From Nocardioides sediminis (GTDB lineage: Bacteria; Actinomycetota; Actinomycetes; Propionibacteriales; Nocardioidaceae): a DNA stretch of 64,000 nt. A model generated the notes under the pieces. It ran no database searches, was not told where the DNA came from, and was given only the letters and a program-made list of their open reading frames with translations. The DNA is taken from the NCBI RefSeq assembly GCF_003047295.1, contig NZ_PZYZ01000001.1:62001-126000 (forward strand), written 5' to 3'. The translations under genes and the position numbers were made by a program. Numbering within the stretch: position 1 is the stretch's first letter; every line of letters starts with the position of its first letter. Below, in pieces: positions 50,763 through 58,487 of the stretch.

Positions 50763-52028
50763 GTGTCAGGAGCCCACAGCGCCCAGACCGAGCCCCCTGC
50801 GCCCAAGCGCAAGGGCGAGGTCAAGCGCAAGCACACCGTGGGGCGCGTCGTCCTCGTCAGCACCCTGGTGCTGGCCCTGGTGACCGCGCTCAGCGTCGTC
50901 TTCCTCTACCGCCACCTCAACGGCAACATCGACACCGAGTCCTTCGCGGCGCTCGGGGACGACCGGCCGGAGAAGGTCTACCGGGGCAACGGCGAGCCGC
51001 TCAACATCCTGGTGATGGGCGACGACACCCGGTCGGGCGAGGGCAACGACATCGACAGCGAGGCCGGTGGCGGCGGGTCCGACACCACGATCCTGGTGCA
51101 CCTGTCCGCCGACCGCAGCCGGGCGTACGCCATCTCCATCCCGCGCGACTCGATCGTGGACCGGCCGGAGTGCGACGGCAGCGACCCGGTGAGCGACATC
51201 ATCTGGAACCAGGCGTTCTCGGTCGGCGGCCCGCTGTGCACGGTCGCCCAGGTCGAGGAGAACACCGACGTCTTCGTCGACCACTTCGTCACCGTCGACT
51301 TCAACGGGTTCGGCGAGATGGTCGACGCGGTCGGGGGCGTGCCGGTCTGCGTGCCCGAGGACATCGAGGACCCGAAGCACGAGATCTTCGTCCCGGCCGG
51401 CGACCCCTCCCTGCTGACGGGCGACGAGGCGCTCGACTACGTGCGCGCGCGCTACGTCGGTGAGCTGTCCCAGCAGAACGACATCAGCCGCATCCGCCGC
51501 CAGCAGACCTTCATCGCCGCCCTGGTCCGCGAGGTCAAGTCCGCCGGCACGCTGACCCGCCTCGACAAGGTGGTCAACTTCCTCGACGCGGCGACGAAGT
51601 CGCTCACCACCGACGAGGACCTCGGGTCGGTGACGCGGCTCGGCAAGATCGCCATGCAGCTGCAGAACATCGGCCTGGACGAGATCCAGTTCGTGACCGT
51701 GCCCAACGCCTACTACCCGCGCGACTCCGAGCACTGGGGCCGGGTCTACTGGACCGACGAGGCGACCGAGCTGTGGCAGTTCATCAACGAGGACAAGCCG
51801 CTGCCCAAGCGACTCCTCGACGACGCCGTCACCGCCGAGGCCCCGTCGACGTCCAGCGAGGCCGCGGCCCAGGAGACGGAGTCGCCCTCGGAGTCCCCGT
51901 CCGCCACCGACCAGCCGGAGACCCCGTCCGAGACGGCGACGCCGACCGAGACGGCCACCCCCGACGAGACGGCCACGCCGACCGAGGAGGCCACGCCCAC
52001 CGAGACGGTCCCGGGCGTGTGCGCGTGA
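50763..52028 (+). CDS. LytR-CpsA-Psr (LCP) family cell wall ligase
   Basis: A 421-residue protein with a basic cytoplasmic start (KRKGEVKRKHTVGR), one membrane helix (about residues 27-48), and an extracellular LCP domain (about 75-290) containing ILVMGDDTR, SDTTILVHLS, AISIPRDS with the catalytic Arg/Asp pair, and RIRRQQTFIAAL. LCP enzymes attach teichoic acids, arabinogalactan or other glycopolymers to peptidoglycan. The last 70 residues are a Thr/Pro/Glu repeat tail (TPTETATPDE-like). GTG 50763. The stop overlaps the next start. Confidence 0.92.
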   Translation: MSGAHSAQTEPPAPKRKGEVKRKHTVGRVVLVSTLVLALVTALSVVFLYRHLNGNIDTESFAALGDDRPEKVYRGNGEPLNILVMGDDTRSGEGNDIDSEAGGGGSDTTILVHLSADRSRAYAISIPRDSIVDRPECDGSDPVSDIIWNQAFSVGGPLCTVAQVEENTDVFVDHFVTVDFNGFGEMVDAVGGVPVCVPEDIEDPKHEIFVPAGDPSLLTGDEALDYVRARYVGELSQQNDISRIRRQQTFIAALVREVKSAGTLTRLDKVVNFLDAATKSLTTDEDLGSVTRLGKIAMQLQNIGLDEIQFVTVPNAYYPRDSEHWGRVYWTDEATELWQFINEDKPLPKRLLDDAVTAEAPSTSSEAAAQETESPSESPSATDQPETPSETATPTETATPDETATPTEEATPTETVPGVCA

Positions 52029-52261
52029 CCCACGCCGAGCGGCCGGACGCCGGACGACCCGACGACGAGGACCCCGCGTCGGTCGCCGAGGGCGGAGAGG
52101 CCGGCGAGGCCGACGAGACAGTCGAGACCGTCTCGCCGACCGAGCAGGAGCCCGACTGGGTACGACGTCGCCGGCTCGACGCCGCCTTCGGGGACGGCGC
52201 GCACAGCCAGTCCCTCGGCGACCGGTGGTACCGCGACCAGGTGCCACCGCACCACGGCTGA
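52025..52261 (+). CDS. Small acidic protein coupled to the LCP gene
   Basis: A 78-residue protein starting at the GTG that overlaps the LCP stop (GTGA). The first 45 residues are acidic and disordered (many Asp, Glu, Ala); the C-terminal part is DWVRRRRLDAAFGDGAHSQ then WYRDQVPPHHG, a basic and aromatic segment. No family is recognised. The tight overlap and switch to a defined C-terminal motif support a real gene. It converges with mscL, ten bases apart. Confidence 0.6.
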   Translation: MTHAERPDAGRPDDEDPASVAEGGEAGEADETVETVSPTEQEPDWVRRRRLDAAFGDGAHSQSLGDRWYRDQVPPHHG

Positions 52262-52271
52262 AGCGAGCGGG

Positions 52272-52637
52272 TCAGACCTGGCCGTTGCGGGCGCGCAGCA
52301 GGTCCCGGATCTCCTCCAGCACCGCCACGTCGGCCGGGGTGCCCTCCTCCTCGGTGGGGAAGTAGCGCTCCTTGGCCTTGGTGTAGGGCATGACGATGAA
52401 GAAGTAGACGATCGCCGCCATGATCACGAACGAGATCAGGGCGGTCAGCCAGGCGCCGACGGAGACGCCGCCGGGTGCGTAGGTGGAGAAGTCGGGCGTG
52501 CCGCCGGCCTTGCCGATCAGATCCATGATGAGGGCCACCGTCGCGGTCACGACCGCGGCGAAGGCCGTCGCCATGATGAAGGCGACCGCCAGCTCGATGA
52601 GGTTGCCGCGCAGCAGGAAGTTCTTGAATCCGCTCAT
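52272..52637 (-). CDS. mscL: Large-conductance mechanosensitive channel protein
   Basis: A 121-residue channel subunit. It begins FKNFLLRGNLIELAVAFIMATAF, with the pore helix and the N-terminal amphipathic segment, has a second helix (LTALISFVIMAAIVYFFIVMPY), and a C-terminal helix EEIRDLLRAR. Opens under membrane tension to release osmolytes during hypo-osmotic shock. AGGAGCACGTC precedes the ATG. Gene order with the downstream zinc-ribbon gene matches mycobacteria. Confidence 0.96.
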   Translation of the reverse strand: MSGFKNFLLRGNLIELAVAFIMATAFAAVVTATVALIMDLIGKAGGTPDFSTYAPGGVSVGAWLTALISFVIMAAIVYFFIVMPYTKAKERYFPTEEEGTPADVAVLEEIRDLLRARNGQV

Positions 52638-52696
52638 GACGTGCTCCTAGCTCGACCCCGAGGTCGGAGTCAGTGATGTGTGGGTCGGCTCGCACG

Positions 52697-53332
52697 CTAG
52701 CGCGCGAACGCCACCACGAGGAACTGCGTCACTGCGGCCGCGCCGACGTCCGGGGCCGCCGTCGGACCGAGGCCGAGCACGACCAGCCGCCCCGGCGGCG
52801 CGGCGGGGTCCTCGACCGAGGACGACCCGACCGGGGGCACCGCGAGGACCAGCACGTCCTGGGCCAGCGGCGTGGCGCCGCCCGACCCCGGGTCGGCCGC
52901 CAGCAGGTCGATGCGGTCACCGGGACGCAGCAGGTCGACCACGCCGGCGTCCGGCAGCCGCACCGGCATCACCGTGAGGTCGGGATGCGCGGCGGCGAGG
53001 CGCGCCCCGACCAGCCGTACGTCGGTGACCGGCTCCCCCGCGCCGACGGGAGCGGCCAGCACCCGTCCGACCGGGTCCTCGGCCACGGCCGCGGGGGCGG
53101 TGCCGGGGGCGAAGGCGGCGGTGGTGACGTCGTCGCGAGCGACGACCGACCCCGCGGGCAGGTCGCGCACCGCCACCGGGACCGGCACGCTCGGTGGGGG
53201 AGGAGCGACCCCCAGGCGGAGGCCCACCAGCACCGCCACGGCGGCGCAGAGCGCGGCGAGGGGACGACGGCGGGACAGCACGCGGCGGCGCAGGGTGCGC
53301 CAGCGGCGGCGCACGTCGTCGAGGGAGGCCAT
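52697..53332 (-). CDS. SAF domain-containing protein (CpaB/RcpC-like)
   Basis: A 211-residue protein with a basic N-terminus (RRRWRTLRRRVLSRRRP), one membrane helix (about residues 25-43), and an extracytoplasmic SAF domain (PVAVRDLPAGSVVARDDV, then LRPGDRIDLLA). CpaB proteins belong to Flp pilus secretins, but no pilus genes are here, so another envelope role is likely. It follows the zinc-ribbon gene on the same strand, separated by 61 bases. TAGCGT lies six bases before the ATG. Confidence 0.82.
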   Translation of the reverse strand: MASLDDVRRRWRTLRRRVLSRRRPLAALCAAVAVLVGLRLGVAPPPPSVPVPVAVRDLPAGSVVARDDVTTAAFAPGTAPAAVAEDPVGRVLAAPVGAGEPVTDVRLVGARLAAAHPDLTVMPVRLPDAGVVDLLRPGDRIDLLAADPGSGGATPLAQDVLVLAVPPVGSSSVEDPAAPPGRLVVLGLGPTAAPDVGAAAVTQFLVVAFAR

Positions 53333-53338
53333 GCCGCG

Positions 53339-53344
53339 ACGCTA
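53339..53344 (-). promoter_or_regulatory. -10 box TAGCGT for the SAF gene (leaderless)
   Basis: TAGCGT on the minus strand, six bases, then ATG 53332. Confidence 0.45.
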
Positions 53345-53393
53345 GGGCGCCGCGCGGACCCCCTGCCCCGAGCGCGGGGCGACCTGGGGAGGG

Positions 53394-53747
53394 TCAGCTG
53401 GAGGAGGAGCCTGTGGACGACGGCTGGCCCGACGACGAGCCGGACGAGGAGGATCCCGAGGACGTGCTCGAGCCCGAGCCGGACGACGAGGTGCCGGACG
53501 ACGGCGAGGACGAGCCGGAGGAGTCCGAGGACGAGCTGCCCGACCCGGAGGAGGACGACGAGGACGAGCCGGAGCGGCTGTCGGTGCGGTAGAAGCCCGA
53601 CCCCTTGAAGACCACGCCCACGGCGTTGAAGACCTTGCGCAGCCGGCCGTCGCACTCGGGGCAGTGCGTCAGGGCGTCGTCGTTGAAGCTCTGGAACTGC
53701 TCGAACGCGTGGCCGCACTCGGTGCAGAGGTACTGGTAGGTGGGCAT
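53394..53747 (-). CDS. FmdB family zinc-ribbon protein, Ruc-like chaperone
   Basis: A 117-residue protein. It opens with the FmdB zinc ribbon PTYQYLCTECGHAFEQFQSF then CPECDG (four Cys, two CxxC pairs), and the remaining half is almost only Ser and Gly. M. tuberculosis Rv0991c, a Ser-rich FmdB-like protein called Ruc, is a redox-regulated chaperone with zinc Cys and a disordered tail; neighbours Rv0992c-Rv0996 match those here. I infer orthology. ATG 53747 was chosen; a very long antisense frame extends upstream and is rejected. Confidence 0.85.
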   Translation of the reverse strand: MPTYQYLCTECGHAFEQFQSFNDDALTHCPECDGRLRKVFNAVGVVFKGSGFYRTDSRSGSSSSSSSGSGSSSSDSSGSSSPSSGTSSSGSGSSTSSGSSSSGSSSGQPSSTGSSSS

Positions 53748-53852
53748 CGGGGACCTTCGGGGATGACGGTGGTGGCTCACGGGGGGTGGATCGCGGGACA
53801 CGCTGGCACTCGCCACGGTCGACTGCCAATCGTACGGCACAATGCCCACACG

Positions 53853-56474
53853 ATGAGCGAGCAGCCTCCGACCACCCCCGCCGACCCGTCGTGGTGGCAG
53901 ATGTTCCGGGCCGCCCCCCGCGGCGTCCGCTGGACGGCGTACGGCGCGGCCGCGCTCGCGGCGCTCCTCGCGCTGCTCCTCGCGGTCACCGGCGCCTTCG
54001 TGCTGCGGCCGGTCGCGCAGACCGACGGCGAGGTCGAGGTCCCGGGCCTGACCGGCGAGGTCGAGGTGCTGCGCGACGCCCACGGCATCCCGCAGGTCTA
54101 CGCCGACACCGACGACGACCTGCTGCGTGCGCAGGGCTACGTGCACGCCCAGGAGCGCTTCTTCGAGATGGACGTGCGCCGCCACGTCACCAGCGGCCGG
54201 CTGTCCGAGCTCTTCGGGGAGGACAGCCTCGAGACCGACAAGATGATCCGCACCATGGGCTGGCGCCGGGTCGCCGAGCAGGAGCTCGCGCTCGTCGACA
54301 CCGGGACGCGCGAGGCGCTCGCGTCGTACGCCGAGGGTGTCAACGCCTACCTCGAGGCCCACGGCAGCACCGGGATCGCGGTGGAGTACACCCTCCTCGC
54401 CGCGACCGGCCTGGCCTACGAGCCCGAGCCCTGGACGCCGGTCGACTCGCTGGCCTGGCTGAAGGCGATGGCGTGGGACCTGCGGGGCAACATGACCGAC
54501 GAGATCGACCGGGTGACGGCCAGCCTCGACCACACCGCCGAGGAGGTGGCGCAGCTCTACCCCGACTACCCCTTCGACCGGCACCCGCCGATCGTCGGCA
54601 GCGGCGGTGTCGTCGACGGCGTCTTCGAGCAGAACGCCTCCGGCAACGCGACCCGCATCCCCCGGCGCCCGGCGTACTCCCGTGAGATGGTCGACGCCCT
54701 CGAGGGGGTCCGCGACACCGTGGCCGCGATGCCCGACCTGATGGGTCGGGGCGACGGGATCGGCTCCAACTCGTGGGTCGTCGACGGCGAGCACAGCGCG
54801 ACCGGCGCGCCGCTGCTGGCCAACGACCCGCACCTGGCCGTCGGCATGCCCGGCACCTGGGTCCAGATGGGCCTGCACTGCCGCGAGGCCACGCCCGACT
54901 GCACCCTGGACACCTCCGGCTTCACCTTCTCCGGCGTCCCGGGCGTGATCATCGGGCACAACGCCGACATCGCCTGGGGGTTCACCAACCTGGGCCCCGA
55001 CGTCACCGACCTCTACCTCGAGAAGATCGAGGGCGACACCTGGATCCAGGACGACGAGCCGCGGCCGCTGGAGATCCGCACCGAGACCATCGAGGTCCGC
55101 GGCGAGGACGACGTCGAGCTCCGGATCCGGGAGACCGCGCACGGCCCGCTGGTCAGCGACGTGTCGCAGGAGCTCAGCTCGGTCGGCGCCAACGCGCACG
55201 TCGACGAGGTCGACCTCACCGGCCGTGGCAACGGGTACGCCGTGGCCCTGCAGTGGACCGCCCTGGAGCCCGGCACGACCGCCGACGCCGTCCTGGCCCT
55301 CAACCGGGCGAGCAGCTGGGACGAGTTCCGCGCCGCCGCCGCCGACTTCGCCGTGCCGGCCCAGAACCTCGTGTACGCCGACCGCGAGGGGCACATCGGC
55401 TACCAGGCGCCCGGCCGGATCCCGATCCGCAAGTCCGGCAACGACGGGCGGATGCCGGCAGAGGGCTGGGTGTCGGCCAACGACTGGACCGGCGACCACG
55501 TCCCCTTCGACGGCCTGCCGAGCGTGCTCGACCCCGAGGAGGGGTTCGTCGTGACGGCCAACCAGGCCGTCGTCGGTCCCGACTACCCCTACTTCCTCAC
55601 CAGCGACTGGGACCGCGGCTACCGCTCGACCCGCATCCGGCAGGTGCTCGAGGAGGAGGGCGAGCTGTCGGTGGAGGAGATGACGCGCCTCCAGCTCGAC
55701 TCGGCCAACCCGATGGCACCCACCCTCGTGCCCTACCTGCTCGACGTGCCGGACCTGCCGAGCGCCTACTACCGCGACGGCCAGGAGCTGCTCGCCGACT
55801 GGGACTTCTCCCAGCCCGCCGACAGCGCGGCCGCGGCCTACTACAACGCCGTGTGGAGCAACCTGCTGCGGCTGACCTTCCACGACGAGCTCCACGAGGA
55901 CGTCCGGCCCGAGGGCGGCGACCGGTGGTTCGGCGTCGTGGAGCCGCTGCTGGCCGACCCCGCCGGCCCGTGGTGGGACGACGTGGACACCGAGCAGCCG
56001 GAGTCGCGCGACGACATCCTCCGCCAGGCGATGATGGACGCCCGGGACGAGATGACGCGCCGGCAGGCCCTCGACCCCGACCAGTGGACCTGGGGCCACC
56101 TGCACCGCCTCGACCTGCACAGCTCGACGCTTGGGGAGTCCGGCATCGCCCCGGTGGAGCGTCTCCTCAACCGTGACGGCTACGAGGTCGGCGGCGGGTC
56201 CAGCATCGTCGACGCCACGGCGTGGGACGCCACCGAGGGCTACGAGGTCACCTCCGCGCCGTCCATGCGGATGGTCGTCTCGCTGGCCGACCTCGACCGG
56301 TCGCGCTGGATCAACCTCACCGGCGTGTCCGGGCACCCGGGCTCGCCGCACTACGCCGACCAGACCGAGCTGTGGGCCACCGGTCGCTACCTCCCGTGGG
56401 TCTTCTCCAGGGACGCCGTCGAGGCCGCGGCCGAGGACACCCTGACCCTCCTCCCGGCGGCCGCCGACGACTAG
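53853..56474 (+). CDS. Penicillin acylase family protein
   Basis: An 873-residue Ntn-hydrolase precursor. A membrane/signal helix near residues 29-50 is followed by the A-chain (VEVLRDAHGIPQVYADTDDD), then the cleavage/nucleophile site GSNSW with Ser307, and B-chain motifs LLANDPHLAVGMPG and VIIGHNADIAWGFTN. Such enzymes hydrolyse amide bonds of beta-lactams or acyl-homoserine lactones; substrate unknown. It splits the block conserved with mycobacteria. ATG 53853. Its TAG stop shares the palindrome CTAG with the convergent gene. Confidence 0.9.
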   Translation: MSEQPPTTPADPSWWQMFRAAPRGVRWTAYGAAALAALLALLLAVTGAFVLRPVAQTDGEVEVPGLTGEVEVLRDAHGIPQVYADTDDDLLRAQGYVHAQERFFEMDVRRHVTSGRLSELFGEDSLETDKMIRTMGWRRVAEQELALVDTGTREALASYAEGVNAYLEAHGSTGIAVEYTLLAATGLAYEPEPWTPVDSLAWLKAMAWDLRGNMTDEIDRVTASLDHTAEEVAQLYPDYPFDRHPPIVGSGGVVDGVFEQNASGNATRIPRRPAYSREMVDALEGVRDTVAAMPDLMGRGDGIGSNSWVVDGEHSATGAPLLANDPHLAVGMPGTWVQMGLHCREATPDCTLDTSGFTFSGVPGVIIGHNADIAWGFTNLGPDVTDLYLEKIEGDTWIQDDEPRPLEIRTETIEVRGEDDVELRIRETAHGPLVSDVSQELSSVGANAHVDEVDLTGRGNGYAVALQWTALEPGTTADAVLALNRASSWDEFRAAAADFAVPAQNLVYADREGHIGYQAPGRIPIRKSGNDGRMPAEGWVSANDWTGDHVPFDGLPSVLDPEEGFVVTANQAVVGPDYPYFLTSDWDRGYRSTRIRQVLEEEGELSVEEMTRLQLDSANPMAPTLVPYLLDVPDLPSAYYRDGQELLADWDFSQPADSAAAAYYNAVWSNLLRLTFHDELHEDVRPEGGDRWFGVVEPLLADPAGPWWDDVDTEQPESRDDILRQAMMDARDEMTRRQALDPDQWTWGHLHRLDLHSSTLGESGIAPVERLLNRDGYEVGGGSSIVDATAWDATEGYEVTSAPSMRMVVSLADLDRSRWINLTGVSGHPGSPHYADQTELWATGRYLPWVFSRDAVEAAAEDTLTLLPAAADD

Positions 56475-57076
56475 GAGCCGAGCGCGTGCACGCCGGCGGG
56501 CGTGATCGCGTGCGTCACCGGCCGGTCGTGGGGCTCGGTGGGCACGTCGATCCCGACCTCGGCGTCGTGCAGCAGCACCGCCGTCGGTCGTCCTGCCGCG
56601 CGGGCCAGTGCCCGGTCGTAGCACCCGCCGCCGCGACCGAGACGGTCGCCGACGGGCGAGACCGCGAGCCCCGGCACCAGCAGGACGTCGGCCTCCAGCA
56701 CCGCCTCACGGCCCAGGCGCTCCCCGACGGGCTCCTGCAGGCCGAGGCGGGCGGTGGCCAGCGACCCCGGCCCGTCGTGCACGGCCCAGTCCAGGTCGAG
56801 GTCCGGCAGCACCACGGGGACCAGCACCCGGATCCCCGCCGCGCGCAGGCCGTCGACGAGCGGCCCGGTGCCCGGCTCCGGACCCACCGAGACGTACGCC
56901 GCGACGGTGCGCGCGCGGCGTACGGGATCCCAGGCGAGGGCGTGCCCCGCGATGGCCGCGGCGGCCGCCTCGAGCTCGGCCGCGGGACGGGTGCGGCGAC
57001 CCTCCAGCAGCCGCCGGCGCAGCGCCCGCTTGCGCTCGCCCGGGTCCGTGGACGGGGTCTCGCGTGGTATCGGCAC
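56471..57076 (-). CDS. 5-formyltetrahydrofolate cyclo-ligase
   Basis: A 201-residue enzyme that converts 5-formyl-THF to 5,10-methenyl-THF with ATP. It has the family pattern RKRALRRRLLEGRR at the start, VAAYVSVGPEPGT, a central VPGLAVSPVGDRLGRGGGCYD with the ATP-binding loop (Cys replaces the first Tyr of the usual GYYD), and a C-terminal PTEPHDRPVTHAITP. GTG 57076 is six bases after a TAGGCT box that overlaps the divergent promoter. Ortholog of Rv0992c by position and motifs. Confidence 0.9.
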   Translation of the reverse strand: MPIPRETPSTDPGERKRALRRRLLEGRRTRPAAELEAAAAAIAGHALAWDPVRRARTVAAYVSVGPEPGTGPLVDGLRAAGIRVLVPVVLPDLDLDWAVHDGPGSLATARLGLQEPVGERLGREAVLEADVLLVPGLAVSPVGDRLGRGGGCYDRALARAAGRPTAVLLHDAEVGIDVPTEPHDRPVTHAITPAGVHALGS

Positions 57077-57082
57077 GGGATG

Positions 57083-57088
57083 AGCCTA
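57083..57088 (-). promoter_or_regulatory. -10 box TAGGCT for 5-FTHF cyclo-ligase (leaderless)
   Basis: TAGGCT on the minus strand, six bases, then GTG 57076. It shares two bases with the divergent TACGAT box. Confidence 0.5.
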
Positions 57089-57092
57089 CGAT
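57087..57092 (+). promoter_or_regulatory. -10 box TACGAT for the UGPase gene (leaderless)
   Basis: TACGAT, six bases, then ATG 57099. It overlaps the minus-strand box in a gap of only 22 bases between the two start codons. Confidence 0.55.
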
Positions 57093-57098
57093 CGGAGC

Positions 57099-58487
57099 AT
57101 GGGTAGCAAAGGCCTCGAGATCGCGCGGCTCAAGATGCAGGACGCGGGCGTCGACCCGGTCGCGATCGACACGTTCGCGCACTACTACCGGCTCCTCGAG
57201 CACGGTGAGACCGGGATGATCCCCGAGTCGTCGATCGAGCCGCTCGACATGGAGTCGCTGGCCGACGTCGAGGTCGACGACGACGTCGCCGCCGAGGCGA
57301 TCCGCACGACGGTCGTCATCAAGCTCAACGGCGGGCTCGGCACCTCCATGGGCATGGACCGCGCCAAGTCGCTGCTGTGCGTGCGCCGGGGCCTGAGCTT
57401 CCTCGACATCATCGCGCGCCAGGTGCTGCACCTGCGCACCAAGCACGACGCCACGCTGCCGCTGCTCTTCATGGACTCGTTCCGCACCTCCTCGGACACG
57501 ATGGCCGCGCTGGCCCGCTACGAGGACCTTCCCGTCGAGGGCCTGCCCCTGGAGTTCCTGCAGAACAAGGAGCCCAAGCTGCTCGCCAGCGACCTGCTGC
57601 CGGCCTCCTACCCCAAGGACCCGGACCTCGAGTGGTGCCCGCCCGGCCACGGCGACATCTACACCGCGCTGCGCGGCTCCGGGCTGCTCGGCCGGCTCAT
57701 CGAGCAGGGCTACCGCTACGCCTTCGTCTCCAACTCCGACAACCTCGGGGCGGTGCCCGACCCCCGGGTCGCGGGGTGGTTCGCCTCGACGGGCGCGCCG
57801 TTCGCGATCGAGGCCGTGAAGCGCACCGCCTCGGACCGCAAGGGCGGCCACTTCGCCCGCCGCAAGGAGGACGGCCGCATCGTGCTGCGCGAGACGGCGC
57901 AGACCCTCCCGGAGGACCGCGAGGCGCTCGCCGACCTCAGCCGGCACCGCTACTGCTCGACCAACAACCTGTGGTTCGACCTGCAGGCGATGAGCGACGC
58001 GCTCGACGCCCGGCAGGGCGTGCTCGGGCTGCCGCTGATCCGCAACGTCAAGCACCTCGACCCGGGCGACCCGTCCACGCCCGAGGTGATCCAGATCGAG
58101 ACCGCGATGGGCGCCGCGATCGAGGTCTTCGAGGGCGCCCGCACCATCGAGGTCGGCCGCGACCGGTTCGTGCCGGTCAAGACGACCAACGACCTGCTGG
58201 TGCTGCGCTCGGACATCTACGACCTCGGTCGTGACTTCGTGCTCGACCAGGCCTCGGACGAGGTCCCCTACATCGAGCTCGACGGCGAGTTCTACAAGCT
58301 CGTCGGCGACTTCGACAAGCGGTTCCCCGAGGGCGCGCCCTCGCTCCGCGAGGCCGGGTCGTTCAAGGTCGACGGCGACTTCACCTTCGGCCACGGCGTC
58401 CGCGTGGTCGGCGACGTCGAGCTGGAGTCGTCCGCCGCGCAGCGCGTGGAGGCCGGGACCGTGCTGTCCGGGGACGCCGATGGCTGA
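57099..58487 (+). CDS. UTP--glucose-1-phosphate uridylyltransferase, eukaryotic (UGP2) type
   Basis: A 462-residue enzyme making UDP-glucose. Its sequence is of the eukaryotic UGPase family: VIKLNGGLGTSMGMDRAKSL is the nucleotide-binding loop, followed by LQNKEPKLL, WCPPGHGDIYTALRGSG, FVSNSDNLGA and STNNLWFDL, none of which belong to bacterial GalU. It sits where M. tuberculosis has galU (Rv0993), so the role is conserved but the protein family is not. ATG 57099. It overlaps moeA by eight bases. Confidence 0.92.
   Translation: MGSKGLEIARLKMQDAGVDPVAIDTFAHYYRLLEHGETGMIPESSIEPLDMESLADVEVDDDVAAEAIRTTVVIKLNGGLGTSMGMDRAKSLLCVRRGLSFLDIIARQVLHLRTKHDATLPLLFMDSFRTSSDTMAALARYEDLPVEGLPLEFLQNKEPKLLASDLLPASYPKDPDLEWCPPGHGDIYTALRGSGLLGRLIEQGYRYAFVSNSDNLGAVPDPRVAGWFASTGAPFAIEAVKRTASDRKGGHFARRKEDGRIVLRETAQTLPEDREALADLSRHRYCSTNNLWFDLQAMSDALDARQGVLGLPLIRNVKHLDPGDPSTPEVIQIETAMGAAIEVFEGARTIEVGRDRFVPVKTTNDLLVLRSDIYDLGRDFVLDQASDEVPYIELDGEFYKLVGDFDKRFPEGAPSLREAGSFKVDGDFTFGHGVRVVGDVELESSAAQRVEAGTVLSGDADG

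Noticed and set aside
53664..53852. N-terminal extension of the penicillin acylase
   Set aside because: The upstream frame is antisense to the zinc-ribbon gene and lacks signal or family support; ATG 53853 starts the normal membrane-anchored form.
53748..56624. Minus-strand extension of the zinc-ribbon ORF to over 1000 residues
   Set aside because: The family begins at PTYQYLCTECG; the upstream part is antisense to the penicillin acylase gene.
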